Shown here: in pieces, positions 13,201 to 24,539 of the stretch | Position numbering within the stretch: the first letter of the stretch is position 1 | Layout: every line of letters begins with the position of its first letter | DNA from: Glossina fuscipes | Taxonomy: Eukaryota > Arthropoda > Insecta > Diptera > Glossinidae | NCBI RefSeq assembly: GCF_014805625.2 | Contig: NW_023998422.1 | Location: forward strand, 8,111,049-8,175,048 | Direction: 5' to 3' | Length of the DNA: 64,000 nt | Program-made: the position numbers and the translations under genes | The notes under the pieces: generated by a model | Told to the model about the DNA's origin: nothing | Database searches by the model: none | Seen by the model: only the letters and a program-made list of their open reading frames with translations

Positions 13201-16200
13201 AAAATTTTTATCATACAAGGGCTCATTTTTTGTACTTTATAACAACAAATGATACAAAATGGCGATTTTTACATATAAATTTATTGATATCGACCGCATA
13301 GTTTTATTTTTCGAATAAGAATTTTTTCTTAACGAAAAGTAAAGCCTGATATGCTAACTTATTTTGATACTTTATGGCAAATATAGGAGAATGGTTGCAA
13401 TAGGCGGGCTGGGTTCAAGTATTGTTGAACAGTCTCGCTTGCGAAAAGACATATTGGCTGGCTCTAGTATGAGAAAGTGTATGTGTAAGTGTTGTTAGAA
13501 TTAATACAAAATAAATTCATTCTACTTTTACTATAATTATTTAATTACTGAAAATGTATTAAATAATAAAAATTATTATTAGATGATTTGCGTTATTGAT
13601 AGTCAAGAGTTTTGAAACAACACAGTTAAAATCAAACTCGCGCAAAAAAAAATATTAAAGTCCATGGACATATTTACAATCGCATCTAATGTCACAATTA
13701 ATGTTTTTCTTTGCTTATTACCTGTAATCGAAACAATGACTTTTCGAGTTGAAATATAGATCTCATGCCGGAACACCTGCAATACCAGAACTAGACGAAG
13801 CAAAAGTAATTTCTCTTATCTAGGGCCGGATTAAATCTCGCCAATAGACGAGAGTTGTTTTCTTTGCGTCGTGTGTAAGCGAAAGCTTCATTCAACATTT
13901 CACTGTATAATGGATTTGATAGCATCTGAGAAAGTGCTTTCTCGAATAAAGTAAATTGGTTTTCTTCGACATCTTTACACATGGCTAAGACTTGTTAAGA
14001 AGAACATTTTTCCTTCTCATGTTATGCCCAAGCAATGATTACATATTCTAACAGCAGTATGATGAAGGATATGTATGCTCGATATCTCACTGCACTGCAC
14101 TTCTGCTGCGTAGCTGACTGAGTATATAATAGAATATGATAAACTGATTTTGAAAGTGCGCTTCTTCCTTGATTAAGAATTTCTCGTCAAATATTAATTA
14201 ATGCATTGCTTTAAACGCATTTGAAAAGAACTGCAACGAAGCAATAATTTCGCTACGCTTGAAAGCTTAGCTAGAACACTTGTCAGATTAACTTTACAAA
14301 TATATATAACGAACATAAAGCATATAGCCAAAGATAAAACAGAATAGAGAAAAAAGACAAAAAAAAAAGAAAAAATGAAACAGCGATAGCTGCTTTAAGT
14401 ATGGCTTACGGTATCCAAGACGCCCGCAACCACTTTGTTGCAACTAAATGAAAACAGCTTGTTGTCCGCCTGCTTGTCTAACAAAATGACTGACTGAACG
14501 ATTTTATGGTGGCCTTGGATTTCTAATAAGAGAATAATAATATGAATGAAAACAAGACGATGTAAATACAAACATGAAATTGGCGGATGTGCGCGTTTTG
14601 CATTTAAGGGTTTTTTTATTTTTTCTGTTGTTTTTTGATTATTATGATGTTGCTGCCGTTAGTGTTGTTGGATTTTAATTTAACGGATATTGCTACATGA
14701 CTTGTTAATGAATTGTATTTAAATAAAAAAAAAACAAAATCACTAAACAACACAAGTCGCTCTAACGCTACAAGATTCGCTTTTGTATCCGTTTGAAGAA
14801 GTCAAGTAAGAATTTTGAAGCAAATCACGAAGCAATTGTTACTTTTTTTTCCTTCACAAGATTTTTAATCTTGTTCACAAAATTTTGTTTTCATTCAAAC
14901 AAAAGAAAATTTTTTAAGTTGTTTTCGATGTTGTTTCGATGTGCTTATCCCTCATCCTGTTATTGTAATCCTTCTTAAATAGCATTTGTTTTCGCTTTCG
15001 TTTCGTTAAATGAATTTTTCTTTAGAATTTCTCTCTTCTCCATTTACTTGTCGTTAACATCACTTGGTCGATGGGTATATTGCTTTTCATCTTGCATCTT
15101 GCATGGTAGCATTGCTTCTTCTCAGGGCAGCAAGAGTAACGATATTAGTTTGGCGGCGATCCAATCATCGACCCATTTTTGCACTTCTTTAACTTTGCGG
15201 AACCATGTGCTCGCCAAACCGTGCTGCATGTGATCAAGTGGTAATCAAAAGATGTCGTGAGTGATAAGTACGTTGGGTGTGGCAGAACTTCCCATTCGAA
15301 CTGCAACAGTACGTTCTTGACAACTCCTGTAACATGAGGACATTTTCAGTAAATTCGTCTCACCACTTGTGCACCGTTGAAACCAGAACCAACAATTGAG
15401 ATATGATGGAGCAGCGTCACCATAAATTTCTGAAAGCGTTTGATGGACTGCGGCAGCAAACTTCTTCAAATAACTAGCAAAAGTAATGCGAGGTCGAAAA
15501 TGCAATTTTTAGGCAGCAGTCAGCAAACAATTATGGATTGATTTAGACCTGTTCGATCAGCAGTGTATTTGGTTTGGTTTTTGCTCCGCCGAGCTTAAGT
15601 TTTTCTAATTCTCGTCAACTTTTGGGAAAAGCCACTTGCTGGAAAATTAAAAGCAAAGCCTTATAATTTGTTGTAGTAAGCGGGAACTTGCCACTCTCAA
15701 CCCATAGTAAGCATTAATCTAAGTCTTCTTAGTAATCATTAACCCAAGTCTTTTAGTAGATATTTATTAAAACCATTTGAAAGCTGACTTGTTGACCCAT
15801 CCGCACACAAAACAACTATTGGCAAACAACTACAACGATTCTTATGAGATATTTTCTATTCCTATTTAAAAAGGAAGTGCGCAAAATTCCAAATTAACCA
15901 AATGACACGCCCACGGTTAAGAAAACACTTTACAGTTTTTGGCCACTAGTATGAGGGATGATTACCAGAGACATGTCTTCTTACTTCTTTCTACGGTGAA
16001 TAAATTCTCAGATCCTATAGAAATTTCGATTCATTTGCTTGTAATTACAAATGCGTGAAGTCGTGCTGTACATGCCGAGTATTTCGTAATGAATACGAAA
16101 TGAGAAAGCCTCTGTATATTTTCTTTTTTGACAGATATCAAGAGATGTAGAGAAAAGGACGCAACTGGTACACAGGGTAACTCGTACCTAGGGCTACTCC

Positions 16201-19200
16201 AAACCAAATTGTTAGCGTTGGGCTTTACAATAGCCAATTGCCTAAGCCAGTAAGCAGCAGTTGCAAACAAATCCCATTAAGGAAACTAGGAGTTGCTAAG
16301 GCACTCACTCTATTCATTAGATATCACTTGTTTGAATCGATAGCTTATAGCCCTTCTGAGCAATACTTCCGCTACTGTTACTATGACACTGAAAACTGGA
16401 TCCTCTCGCGAGTTGTTGTTGTCTACTCTATAAAAGATTGGGAGAACTTTGACTAGATATGTTTTTCAAACTTAACCCAAAAGTCATTTAAACACAACAC
16501 TGAACGTTTTTTAAATATTTCCTCGTTTCGTCCTCAAAACTGAAAAAGAGAAATTGGAAAAGGTATGTCGGTCTATGAGATATCATCATCAGCAAATCAA
16601 GGAAGTGTGGGATGAACAATGTCTGCTCTATTGCAACCATTTTTGAAGATTTCCTTCAAGAAAATTCATCTTGCATCGGAGCTTCGTCGATGGCCTAAAA
16701 ATATATATAAAATTTTTCCATTTTTCCATGTCTGAAGGAAGGGGGCTTTTAACCCTTTACTGAGATTTTTTATATAATTTATGCTGACATTTTATTGTGC
16801 CTTAACTTACGAGTCTCAGCAGGTAGTAATAAAAGCAAATGTTGTTATTGTTAAATTCCTCAGGGCACAATATTGAAGATTAGTTGCACATATATATTTA
16901 ACTTTTTTTCTTATTTTTTTCCTTTTATAATCTAAGCTTAGTTTCAAAAAAAAAAAAAAAAAATAAAAAAAATAGTTAAGACATGCCATTAAATGTAGTA
17001 TCGAGCAATTGATTGAGAAGCCACAATTGGGACACACCAGCCCAATCGTACATACCTTTACACAATATAATATACACAATAGCATATAAACAAGTTTATT
17101 TAAACAAACAACACATCGTGAACAAACCGATTCCAAACAGTAACATGAGATGCCCATAAAAAGCCACACAGAATAATGCAGACAATTGCATATTGCACCT
17201 TAGAGTAAGTAATAGTAGTAATAGTAGTAGTGGTAGTAGTGGTAGTAGTAGTAGTACTAGTGATAGTAGTAGTGGTACTTGTAGTAATAATAATAATAAT
17301 AATAATAGTAGTGGGTGACAAAGGGTGGGTGAGGAGTCGGGCGTGAGGGGGTGGGGCAGCAGGTGGTGCGGCGGAGAAGTGAAAGAAGATTAACTGATAA
17401 ACAAACGAGAAAAAAAGCCTCGAAAACGTAAACAACATCAAATAAATCGCCATTAATAGTAATAGAGTAAAATTCAGTGAGTCTCTCTTTTACTTTTTCA
17501 TTTGTTTTGTTTTGTTTCTTGTTTTATGTTTTTTTGGTAACAACCAATATTGACCACAATCCAAATCCAAATTCAAAGTAAGCAAAGACCATATGAAACA
17601 GCCTTAACAACAATTGAAGGCTTACCAGAATTTTAGTTTAGTCAACTAAACGAAAACTCAAAGGCAGGTTATTGCTATTGCTGCTATTGTTGCTGTTATT
17701 GTTGTTGTTGTTATTGTTCTATAAAAAACCAAACACCTAAAATATATGTGACTGGCTATAAGCAACTATATCCGTGTAAGCGAATATATCTGTGTATGTG
17801 TAAGCGTCATTCAAGAAAGGTCTTTACGTTTTAGCCTGTGGTGGTGGTAAGCAATATTGCGGTACTTTTAGTAAAGAGAGTTTACAACAATATAAGCAGG
17901 GACGTTAGTTTTTGTTCGTGTTGTCTTTAGCAGCATTCGATCCGATTCGTTCTGCACCATTCATTCTTTGATTTGCTGGTAAATTTGTTGTTGTTGTTGT
18001 TGTTGTTGTTGCTGGTTGATTGTGTTGCTGCTGCTGCTGCTGCTGCTGTTGTTGTTATTGTTATTGTTTTGTTGTAAGATTGAGAGATTGTTAACATATG
18101 AACTCACGTTTTGGCCTAATAAGGTGGATGCAGGTAAAGTGAAGAATAAACATACACACACACACACACAAACACATACACATACAATTAAATAAGAGAC
18201 TACTCACACACACACACACACACACACAGATTGACCACATAATCTGCAAAATGTGCTAAAATACGCTATGGCGAAAAAGCATAGATTAAGAAACGACGAG
18301 AATGCCCAATAAACACAAAAAGCCATTGAGGGGAAAAATGAGATGCCAAGAAGAATGGTCTTATAGCGCGCATTTTATTTTTGGTATACATTGTCTCTAT
18401 TAATAATAAGTAACCAAATGAATCTTTATACTTTTACATACACAACTCGGTGCTGGCTGGCACCTGTATTTGTGAATTGTGGTAACAGGTACAAATTCTA
18501 ATATTACGGTTTTTTATTCGTTCGGTTTGCCTTACTAAAGTATACTTAAAATTTTATTGAACACATTTCTAGATTCCGCTGCATATATCCTATGCATAGA
18601 TTGTTATGTTAGAGAATCGATAAATAAAGAATCGGATCTTGGATACCCTATATATTAAATTATGTATTAAAAGGTCATCACTGTTTTGATTTTTACTTGA
18701 AAGCACAGTGGATTGAAAAGCAATTTTTTTTTTTTTTGGTTCCAAGTTGCAGGTTCCAATTAGCGATCGTACATATGTGCAAAGTATTTTAGGGTTTTCT
18801 CTACTTTGCGTGCACACTATCTTACCTGATTTTTGAAACTGAAACAACTTTTAACTTTCCATCTCACTTAGTAAGACTTTAAGAGAGCAAAAGATCGGGC
18901 AGACGGGCAAAGAACTCTTTGGGACGACGAACTGATTCATGAATGCAAAGGTTTTCTTACGAAATAGTCGCCAGCGCTATGCTCGATAATGGTGTACGGG
19001 GGGTGATATTGCCAGCATTAGGATCGTGTAATCAAATGTTTTTGAATTCAATATCCGTAGCTAATGGTGGTATGGTGGTACTCCTCAACTCATTGCACTC
19101 CGTATTTGAAAGGCTCTACCTCGGCCCATGTTTTGATTAAAAACTCACTAGTGTACCATCAGCTTAAGGTTGAGAACCTGATTTCAAGTGCTTTTTGTTA

Positions 19201-19466
19201 CACCTTGGAAACAAGATGATGAAATTAGTATATCTCATTGGTTTGGTGCCGCATATAAAAACTTATTTCGAGTTATGTAATCCTTGACTATTGGTTTGTT
19301 TCTAACCATGATATCTTTCTTCTTTTTCAATACAATATATATATACTTTTTAGCTAATTTACTTTTATTGCTGCCTTTTTGACTTTTTTTCCTTTTTTTT
19401 TTTTCTTCTTCTTCTTTTTTTCTTGGTTAGAGGGAAGGATTGGCTTATTTATATGTATACACGTAT

Positions 19467-19508
<42 letters not shown>

Positions 19509-19608
19509 NNNNNNNNNNNNNNNNNNNNNNNNNNNNNNNNNNNNNNNNNNNNNNNNNNNNNNNNNNNNNNNNNNNNNNNNNNNNNNNNNNNNNNNNNNNN
19601 NNNNNNNN

Positions 19609-19652
<44 letters not shown>

Positions 19653-22600
19653 GCCACATATTAGATGATAATTTGTTGCAAGTTTATGTAAGTGTTAGTG
19701 TTGTTTGTCGTTGTTGTTGTTGTTATTGTTGTTGGTATGAAACCTTTATTCTCTTCATTTATTATTATTATAGTAAGTTACTTTCGAATTTCATATCAAA
19801 TTTATTAGTTTTACGTATTGCTATAGAGACTCTATGCATTTCGTTTCTCTTGTTTGTATTATAACGATCACCTTTCTAAAAACTAAAAAAATAATTCTTT
19901 GCTTTGAAAAATTATTGTTTTAAATTTTCTTCTGTATAATCATGTAAAGTATATGCTGGCGGGCTGGCGTCATTAGAATTATTTTATGATTACTGAAATT
20001 ACTTGAGAAAAAAATGATTGTGAAATTTGTATATTTTGCACTTTACTTGCAAACAACTTAACAACTTTTTCTTAAACTAATCGATTATCGGAAAATTTAT
20101 GCTGCACACAACGCATGTAATCCAATATTTTCACTTTAATAACGGTCACGTACTTTCCCGATTAACGGGGATAAGCATATTAATTAATATTTACTTTATT
20201 TGCCTTCGAAAAGCTATAAATCATTATCTGCACTAACTTTGCTAGAGCTCTTTGCAAAATATTCAACTTAATCGTCAATCCTGAAATAGAAATTTCCTAA
20301 ATACAATTAATGTGAACAACAATAATTAAAAGTTAAAAATAAATTTGATTTTCAACAGGATTTTACGATAATATTGACTGTATTCCCGTGTAGGGCCCCT
20401 AAACAAAGTAATTAATATCAAGGTTAACAGTAAATGACAAAGGTTTTCTTTTCCCATACAAAGTGCTATTAACCAGACTTGCATGAATCATGATCAAAAT
20501 ACCATTTACAAATGACCACTAACCACACTAATATCTTCTACAAATGACCACTAACCGCTCTTATTTCATAGACTTATGGCTTACGACTATGAGACTTTTG
20601 TCTCAATCGCATGCAATATCTATCGCATATATCGTATATCAGATAATTATATTTTTGTCCTTGGTTAATTACAGTTTAAAACCAGTCTTATCAATATATA
20701 ATTTTTGACAAGTTTTGAAGCGCTCAGATTGATTTTTTTAATTTTTCGAGCTAAATGTGAATTTTTGAGGGTAACCGTAGGAACTTTGAACCATCGATAA
20801 TTTATGAAAGAGGGGCGCGAGACTGCCGGTCCATTTTGCTGATTAATCAACATGAGCTTTCAAAGTAAGTCGAAGGTGTGATCGAAAAATTGAACCAATC
20901 CGAACTCAAAGCCGATCTGCGTACCAAATTTTATTAAAGTATTTCAAAAATTACGACGCGCAGGTTGAATCCAAAAGCATGGACCGATGGACATGCTAGC
21001 TTAGATTCACAACCATTCCCGGACTATTTCATACGTCCACCCACAAATTTAATATACTCTATACGCATTAGATTACTTATTTTGTTTCCAATAGATTTGA
21101 AAATGGCAGACGCAAAAAAGACGGGCAGTCATTCATGTCATGTCGAGAATAAATATATTCTAAGAATATTGGATGTACAACATGTTTCTATGGCTTAGAA
21201 AAAATGGGAAATTCGAAGGTTCCTTTAAGCGCAAATATAAAAAAAAAGTGAGATCAAACAGAGGATATATTATATCGAATATCAAGCGACACGTGCACAG
21301 TCTTATAAAACCGAAGAAGACGTATATTTTCGATTTAGTATAATTCGATTTCTTCTTTGGAACTACATTCGAACTTATTGCATGAGATATTTTTATAATT
21401 TATTTATCTTTTTCTGTTTACACAGGGCATTGATATATCAATGCGTCGTCGGTTATCGACACCCAAAGCTAGTCCGCTTCTTATAAAACGTACCTCATCG
21501 CCGATAGATAAAACCCATAAAGAGTCATCGTTAGCCAGCAAGCCAGAGAAAATCAGTTGGTTTAAATCTTTGGATAGAAGATCGAAAAGTAAATCCAAGG
21601 AAAAGGTAAATTTGAAAGTTAAAATTACTCTTACGTTCTTTAGCAATCCATGTAACAATTACAGATAAATGTAACGGTAAATGAACCAAACGAAACCCCA
21701 TCAAGTAGTATGAAGCGTGCCAAGCCTTCGACAAGACAGCAAACCCCTAATAATACAACAACCATAGCACCACAACCGGCCAAAAATTTAAGATTTTTTG
21801 GCGACACAGATGTGGATTCAAATCCACCAACTATCTCGAAGGCCAACACTGCGCATAAGTAAGAAAATAATAGTACACAGTCTACAGAATTAATAAATTT
21901 TTCGATTCTTTTCTGTATTCATAGAAGTCGTCCCGCTGTAACCGCAACACTGAATCGGTCACAAAAATTTTCTCAAAGCGCTTATCATTTAGATCGCATT
22001 GCTGGCGCAGAGGGAAGCCCGCAACGTCAAGATTATCGACAAGATTTGGCTACAGCTTCATTAGCTAAAAATAGCGTAGCAGGGAGTCGTCTCAAAAGTA
22101 CCTCAATGAATAATTTAGAAAATGGTCATTGCGATGAGGTAGATTTTCGAAAAAAACGTCACTATTCACGTTCACGTGAGCTTCACGATATCTCGGAGAG
22201 CGGTTCAGAAACCGAAGATCAAAATAATAAGCGTCCAAATGGCGGTTTAACCGGATCGAAAACATTGTCACGCGATCGTTTAGATCGTACACATCGGTAT
22301 GACGATCACACGTATCGACGTAGCAATGAACGTCATGCTTTGGCGACAACGACATCATCGTCCGCTGCTAACGGTAACGGGGACACTAGTACTGGCTCCC
22401 AACAGCATCAATCCGGACGAAACATGCCACCGTACTTGACGGGACCACCAAAGCCCGCACGCAGTACAGAAAGGCGTGCCATGTCGTACTCAAGGTAAGA
22501 ATAAAGAAAAACTCGAGCATCAGGATTGAATCATAGGGTTACCCAATGCGGTGGAATTTACTTTGGTCGTAGCTTAATTCGTAAAGGCTATTGGCCGATT

Positions 22601-23423
22601 GGATACATCCCCACTGGACTACGTTCGCTTCACTACCTTTTTCTCTTTCCACTCTTCCTTCCGTCCGCGACCATATCATACCGATATGGGACATCTCTGA
22701 GTGTTGAGCTATGTCATAGTAATAATATTAATAATAAAAATATGTAATTTTTTTTTGGAACCATAAAAATTATCATCGAGAGCAACGATATGACGAACTT
22801 TTATTGTTTCAATGTGATGAGTGACGGATGTTTTCTTATTATTTCCTTGCGTTTTTAGGGAACGAGAACGTTTTCCAGCTGAAAGTTCCGGTACAGAGGG
22901 TGAGTCCAGCTTACATAGTCAACGTAGCGTTGTTTACTTGCATGCTACAACCGTTGGTGCCATACCACAGCCATACCATTTAAGGCGTCGTTCCATTTCA
23001 AAAGACGATTTACAATCAAATAAAACTAAAAGTCAACCACAAGCATTGCAGCCTATGACACGTACGGTATCACGATCCGTATCGATGTTGGCCCCTTGGA
23101 AACCGAAATTAATTAGTGAAGGCTACGAAATTAATTATTCTCAGGAACAAAAGAAAGCAGTAAGTAATGTTCATCATATTTTCGAGCCAATAATTTCGCA
23201 TCATTTTCTCTAATACCAGATGACTACACTGCCACGTCATTCGACGCAGCCAACGAATTCGAATGTCGGTAATACTGTGACACGTCCCAATAAGCGCCAC
23301 GATCCTGGGCGTACAAGACGTCAAGAGATTATTAAAGACGACGAGTCTTCATTAAGAAATTCTTCGACTACTAGTGCCTCGAAATCGGCCCTATCTACGA
23401 ACTTAAGACGAAAACTCAAATGA
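4819..23423 (+). CDS. Large Ser/Pro/Arg-rich disordered protein, 3' seven exons (5' end outside window)
   Basis: I do not recognise this protein. Exons, all with GT-AG borders and matching phases: 4819-7027, 7080-7584, 21426-21605, 21665-21858, 21925-22494, 22859-23159 and 23220-23423 (TGA). The first acceptor is tattccag before 4819, so the start codon lies upstream. The visible part encodes about 1,390 residues of low-complexity sequence with no transmembrane segment or enzyme motif. Notable stretches are LPTRKKRKPLARSSSD and KKPSIFSIFNRKSD near the start, and repeated proline-directed sites (RSPRRDYRSPSRERFTP, RYLSPRREMTPP, RYLSPERDI). There is also a KLGGFEKVKQLFTG segment, a polyserine run, SVVYLHATTVG and a very basic C-terminus ending RRKLK. 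The SP/TP and RxxS sites suggest a phosphorylated scaffold or cytoskeletal adaptor; that is inference. Intron 2 is 13.8 kb and holds transposon remnants; most others are 50-70 nt. The reading frame is certain; the identity is open. Confidence 0.85.
8646..8682. repeat. (TG)n microsatellite
   Basis: A TG dinucleotide tract with one interruption. It is intronic and opens artificial repeat-only frames on both strands. Confidence 0.9.
8962..8993. repeat. (TC)n microsatellite
   Basis: A pure CT/TC tract of about 32 bp in the large intron. GA/TC tracts can bind GAGA factor in flies, but nothing here shows a regulatory role. Confidence 0.9.
10194..10238. repeat. (AC)n microsatellite
   Basis: A pure AC/CA tract of about 45 bp in the large intron. 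Repeat-only open frames on both strands arise from it and were discarded. Confidence 0.9.
10560..10940 (+). mobile_element. Mariner transposase remnant, N-terminal DNA-binding half
   Basis: The + strand translation shows a mariner-type N-terminus: NICEIYGEKAVTERRTQEWF at about 10648-10707, then after a frame change FDIKDAPSSGRPVTEKV and a second helix-turn-helix ending GYKKKF at about 10913. These are the paired HTH domains and linker of Tc1/mariner (mariner branch) transposases. The catalytic D,D34D half is absent; the match fades after about 10920. With a frameshift and no catalytic core this is a dead fragment. Terminal inverted repeats were not found. Confidence 0.85.
12410..12600 (+). 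repeat. INE-1-like dispersed repeat copy
   Basis: It contains the recurring order gacggacaatcaagcttaga, ttcagaaaatgactct, ggatctatcttaagac, cgcacaaacttaatatacc and a final tagggtata block. The same order appears near 44.7, 59.1 (reversed) and 63.7 kb. It looks like a non-autonomous element of the DINE-1/INE-1 kind known from flies; the family name is by analogy only. Confidence 0.6.
12652..13225 (-). mobile_element. 5'-truncated non-LTR retrotransposon (LINE) fragment with (TAAA)n tail
   Basis: On the - strand, 13218-13003 translates to a reverse-transcriptase C-terminal segment with ITKRLYMCLVRPI, YASVVWCPSYRCYVDS and ESVQKQF. That is the typical jockey/CR1-like region 'LVRPxLEYxSxVWxP...xxExVQ+xF'. 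The element ends downstream in a TTTA-repeat on the + strand (12652-12680), which is a (TAAA)n tail in the element's own direction. A tail and a missing 5' part are what target-primed reverse transcription leaves. A 2-residue change at the 'LEY' site and stops show it is dead. Confidence 0.75.
15050..15520 (-). mobile_element. Internally deleted mariner transposase remnant
   Basis: The - strand reads an N-terminal mariner HTH segment (AAAVHQTLSEIYGDAAPSYL, about 15396-15455). Only about 170 bp later comes the extreme C-terminal segment HMQHGLASTWFRKVKEVQKW, followed by VDDWIAAK (15235-15145). In intact mariners these are some 250 residues apart, so the catalytic core is deleted. The family assignment rests on the QHGLA...VxxWxDxWIAxK signature. 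It is a different copy from the remnants at 10.6 and 47.8 kb. Confidence 0.75.
17209..17311. repeat. Imperfect (GTA)n/(AAT)n trinucleotide repeat
   Basis: About 100 bp of gta/gtg/aat triplets within the large intron. The matching poly-threonine frame on the other strand is a repeat artefact. Confidence 0.9.
17981..18066. repeat. (TTG)n-(TGC)n compound repeat
   Basis: A run of ttg triplets followed by tgc triplets, then mixed ttg/tta. The reverse frame would encode polyglutamine and polyserine, but there is no flanking coding sequence or splice site and it lies inside an intron. Confidence 0.9.
19468..19646. repeat. (TA)n tract containing a 100-N assembly gap
   Basis: A long alternating TA repeat flanks exactly 100 N at 19509-19608. 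The gap size is a convention, so the true length of the repeat is unknown. Confidence 0.95.
20760..21010 (+). repeat. INE-1-like dispersed repeat, partial
   Basis: It shares the blocks ccaaattttattaaa, gaccgatggacatgctagct and tagattca with the copies at 56.2 and 63.5 kb. The order is the same but the copy is eroded and lacks the terminal tataccctacacca block. Confidence 0.5.
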
Positions 23424-23564
23424 AATGATTTTTTTTGATATATTTTTTGTTTTTTCATTGTACTTATTTAAAAAAATTCCCCTATTAATCAAATGCAAAT
23501 TCATTGTTTTCAACTCCTTTTCTTTTTTTTTTTTTTGACGTACAAATGTTTCAAACGACTGTTG

Positions 23565-23570
23565 AATAAA
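23565..23570 (+). terminator. Poly(A) signal AATAAA for the large + strand gene
   Basis: This is the first canonical AATAAA after the stop codon at 23423, in gttgaataaatttgc. A second AATAAA follows near 23825. Either could end the transcript. Confidence 0.5.
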
Positions 23571-24039
23571 TTTGCAAAATTTTTCACTCAAAAGAATTTA
23601 CTGGAAATAACAAAAAAAGGAAAAAAAAAAAAAATAAGGTGCATGTTTTACTTCCGTTATCTTACAGCGAAAATACCCAAAAGCTTTTAGGTTTATTTTT
23701 ATTTTATATATGTATTGTCTTACAATTAATATTAAATTAAGTGTAATAAGCACTATAATGCTCTCTAATGAGTTAAGCTTTAATTAATAACAAAAAATGA
23801 AATATATCGTAATTCTTAACAGGAGAATAAATTAAATATAAATTAATTAAGATTTTTCTAAAACAATAATTATATAATAATTATTAAATTTCCATATTTT
23901 TTTCAAATTTTACGAAAATAACAAAACAAAAAAAAATTAATCCTTATATACATATATAATAAAAGGAATTACTTTAAAATAAATAAAAAAAAAAAAAACA
24001 AAAAAAAGAAAACACATGAACTATAAAAGACTTGTTTTA

Positions 24040-24445
24040 ACCAAGTTGGCCAGAAAGTACTTCTTCGAATCAATCTTGGAACTTTATTCTTTCTTATAAA
24101 AGCAATGCTTCGAAAGCTCTTCTCTAACGGGGGAAACACCGCATTTGAAATTACATTTTTATAAGTTTCACATGATTATGTTGAGGTAAAATGGGAAAAA
24201 ATGTGTTTATGTTAACATTTTCTTTTTGGGCTAGAGATACCGTAGACATTATATAGCCTTCGTCAGCGTTCGAGAAATATATATCACAGAGAAATTTGTA
24301 AAATATTTCGAAAGCAAAATAAAATGTTACTATATTACTATCATTAAGATAAGTTATGCACATATCAACCAAAGTCGCCGGACTTGTTTTGATCCTACAC
24401 GTGGTTATAAGTTATTGCTGTATATTGAAAGTAGGAGAAAGGTAT
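24040..24445 (-). pseudogene. Copy A of a diverged duplicated coding-like segment
   Basis: The - strand encodes VTFYFAFEIFYKFLCDIYFS at about 24330-24271, then an AQKENVN stretch. After a stop at 24151 and a frame shift it encodes VISNAVFPPLEKSF. The same peptides, diverged, occur in copy B (28.7-30.1 kb): FYFGFGVFCKFLCDIYDS and VISNTVLPRLYKELW. Conservation of frame and amino acids between copies suggests both descend from a real protein-coding gene. The protein is unknown to me. The in-frame stop and the insertion at about 24.45-26.05 kb indicate a broken copy. Confidence 0.45.
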
Positions 24446-24539
24446 TTTACTTTCCACTCAGTTTCTTTTACAGCAAGGAGGTTATTGTCCTCTTGTGAGT
24501 ATTTTACGGATGCTGTAATAGGTAACAACTGCATAATTT

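Larger units (their letters stand above)
7585..21425 (+). other. 13.8 kb intron of the large + strand gene
   Basis: It is bounded by AAAG|gtgagt at 7584/7585 and ttacacag|GGC at 21425/21426, both in phase 0. Inside are two mariner remnants, a LINE fragment with tail, two copies of an INE-1-like repeat, many microsatellites (TG, TC, AT, AC, GTA and TTG/TGC types) and a 100-N gap inside a TA tract. An open frame on the - strand at 13791-13982 looks codon-like but has no recognisable homology. I saw no convincing nested gene. Confidence 0.75.

Noticed and set aside
13603..13982. Two - strand frames in the large intron that look codon-like
   Set aside because: No splice sites, no start context and no family recognised; mentioned only within the intron entry.
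17100..17453. Poly-threonine/isoleucine protein on the - strand
   Set aside because: It is a translation of the GTA/AAT repeat without coding flanks.
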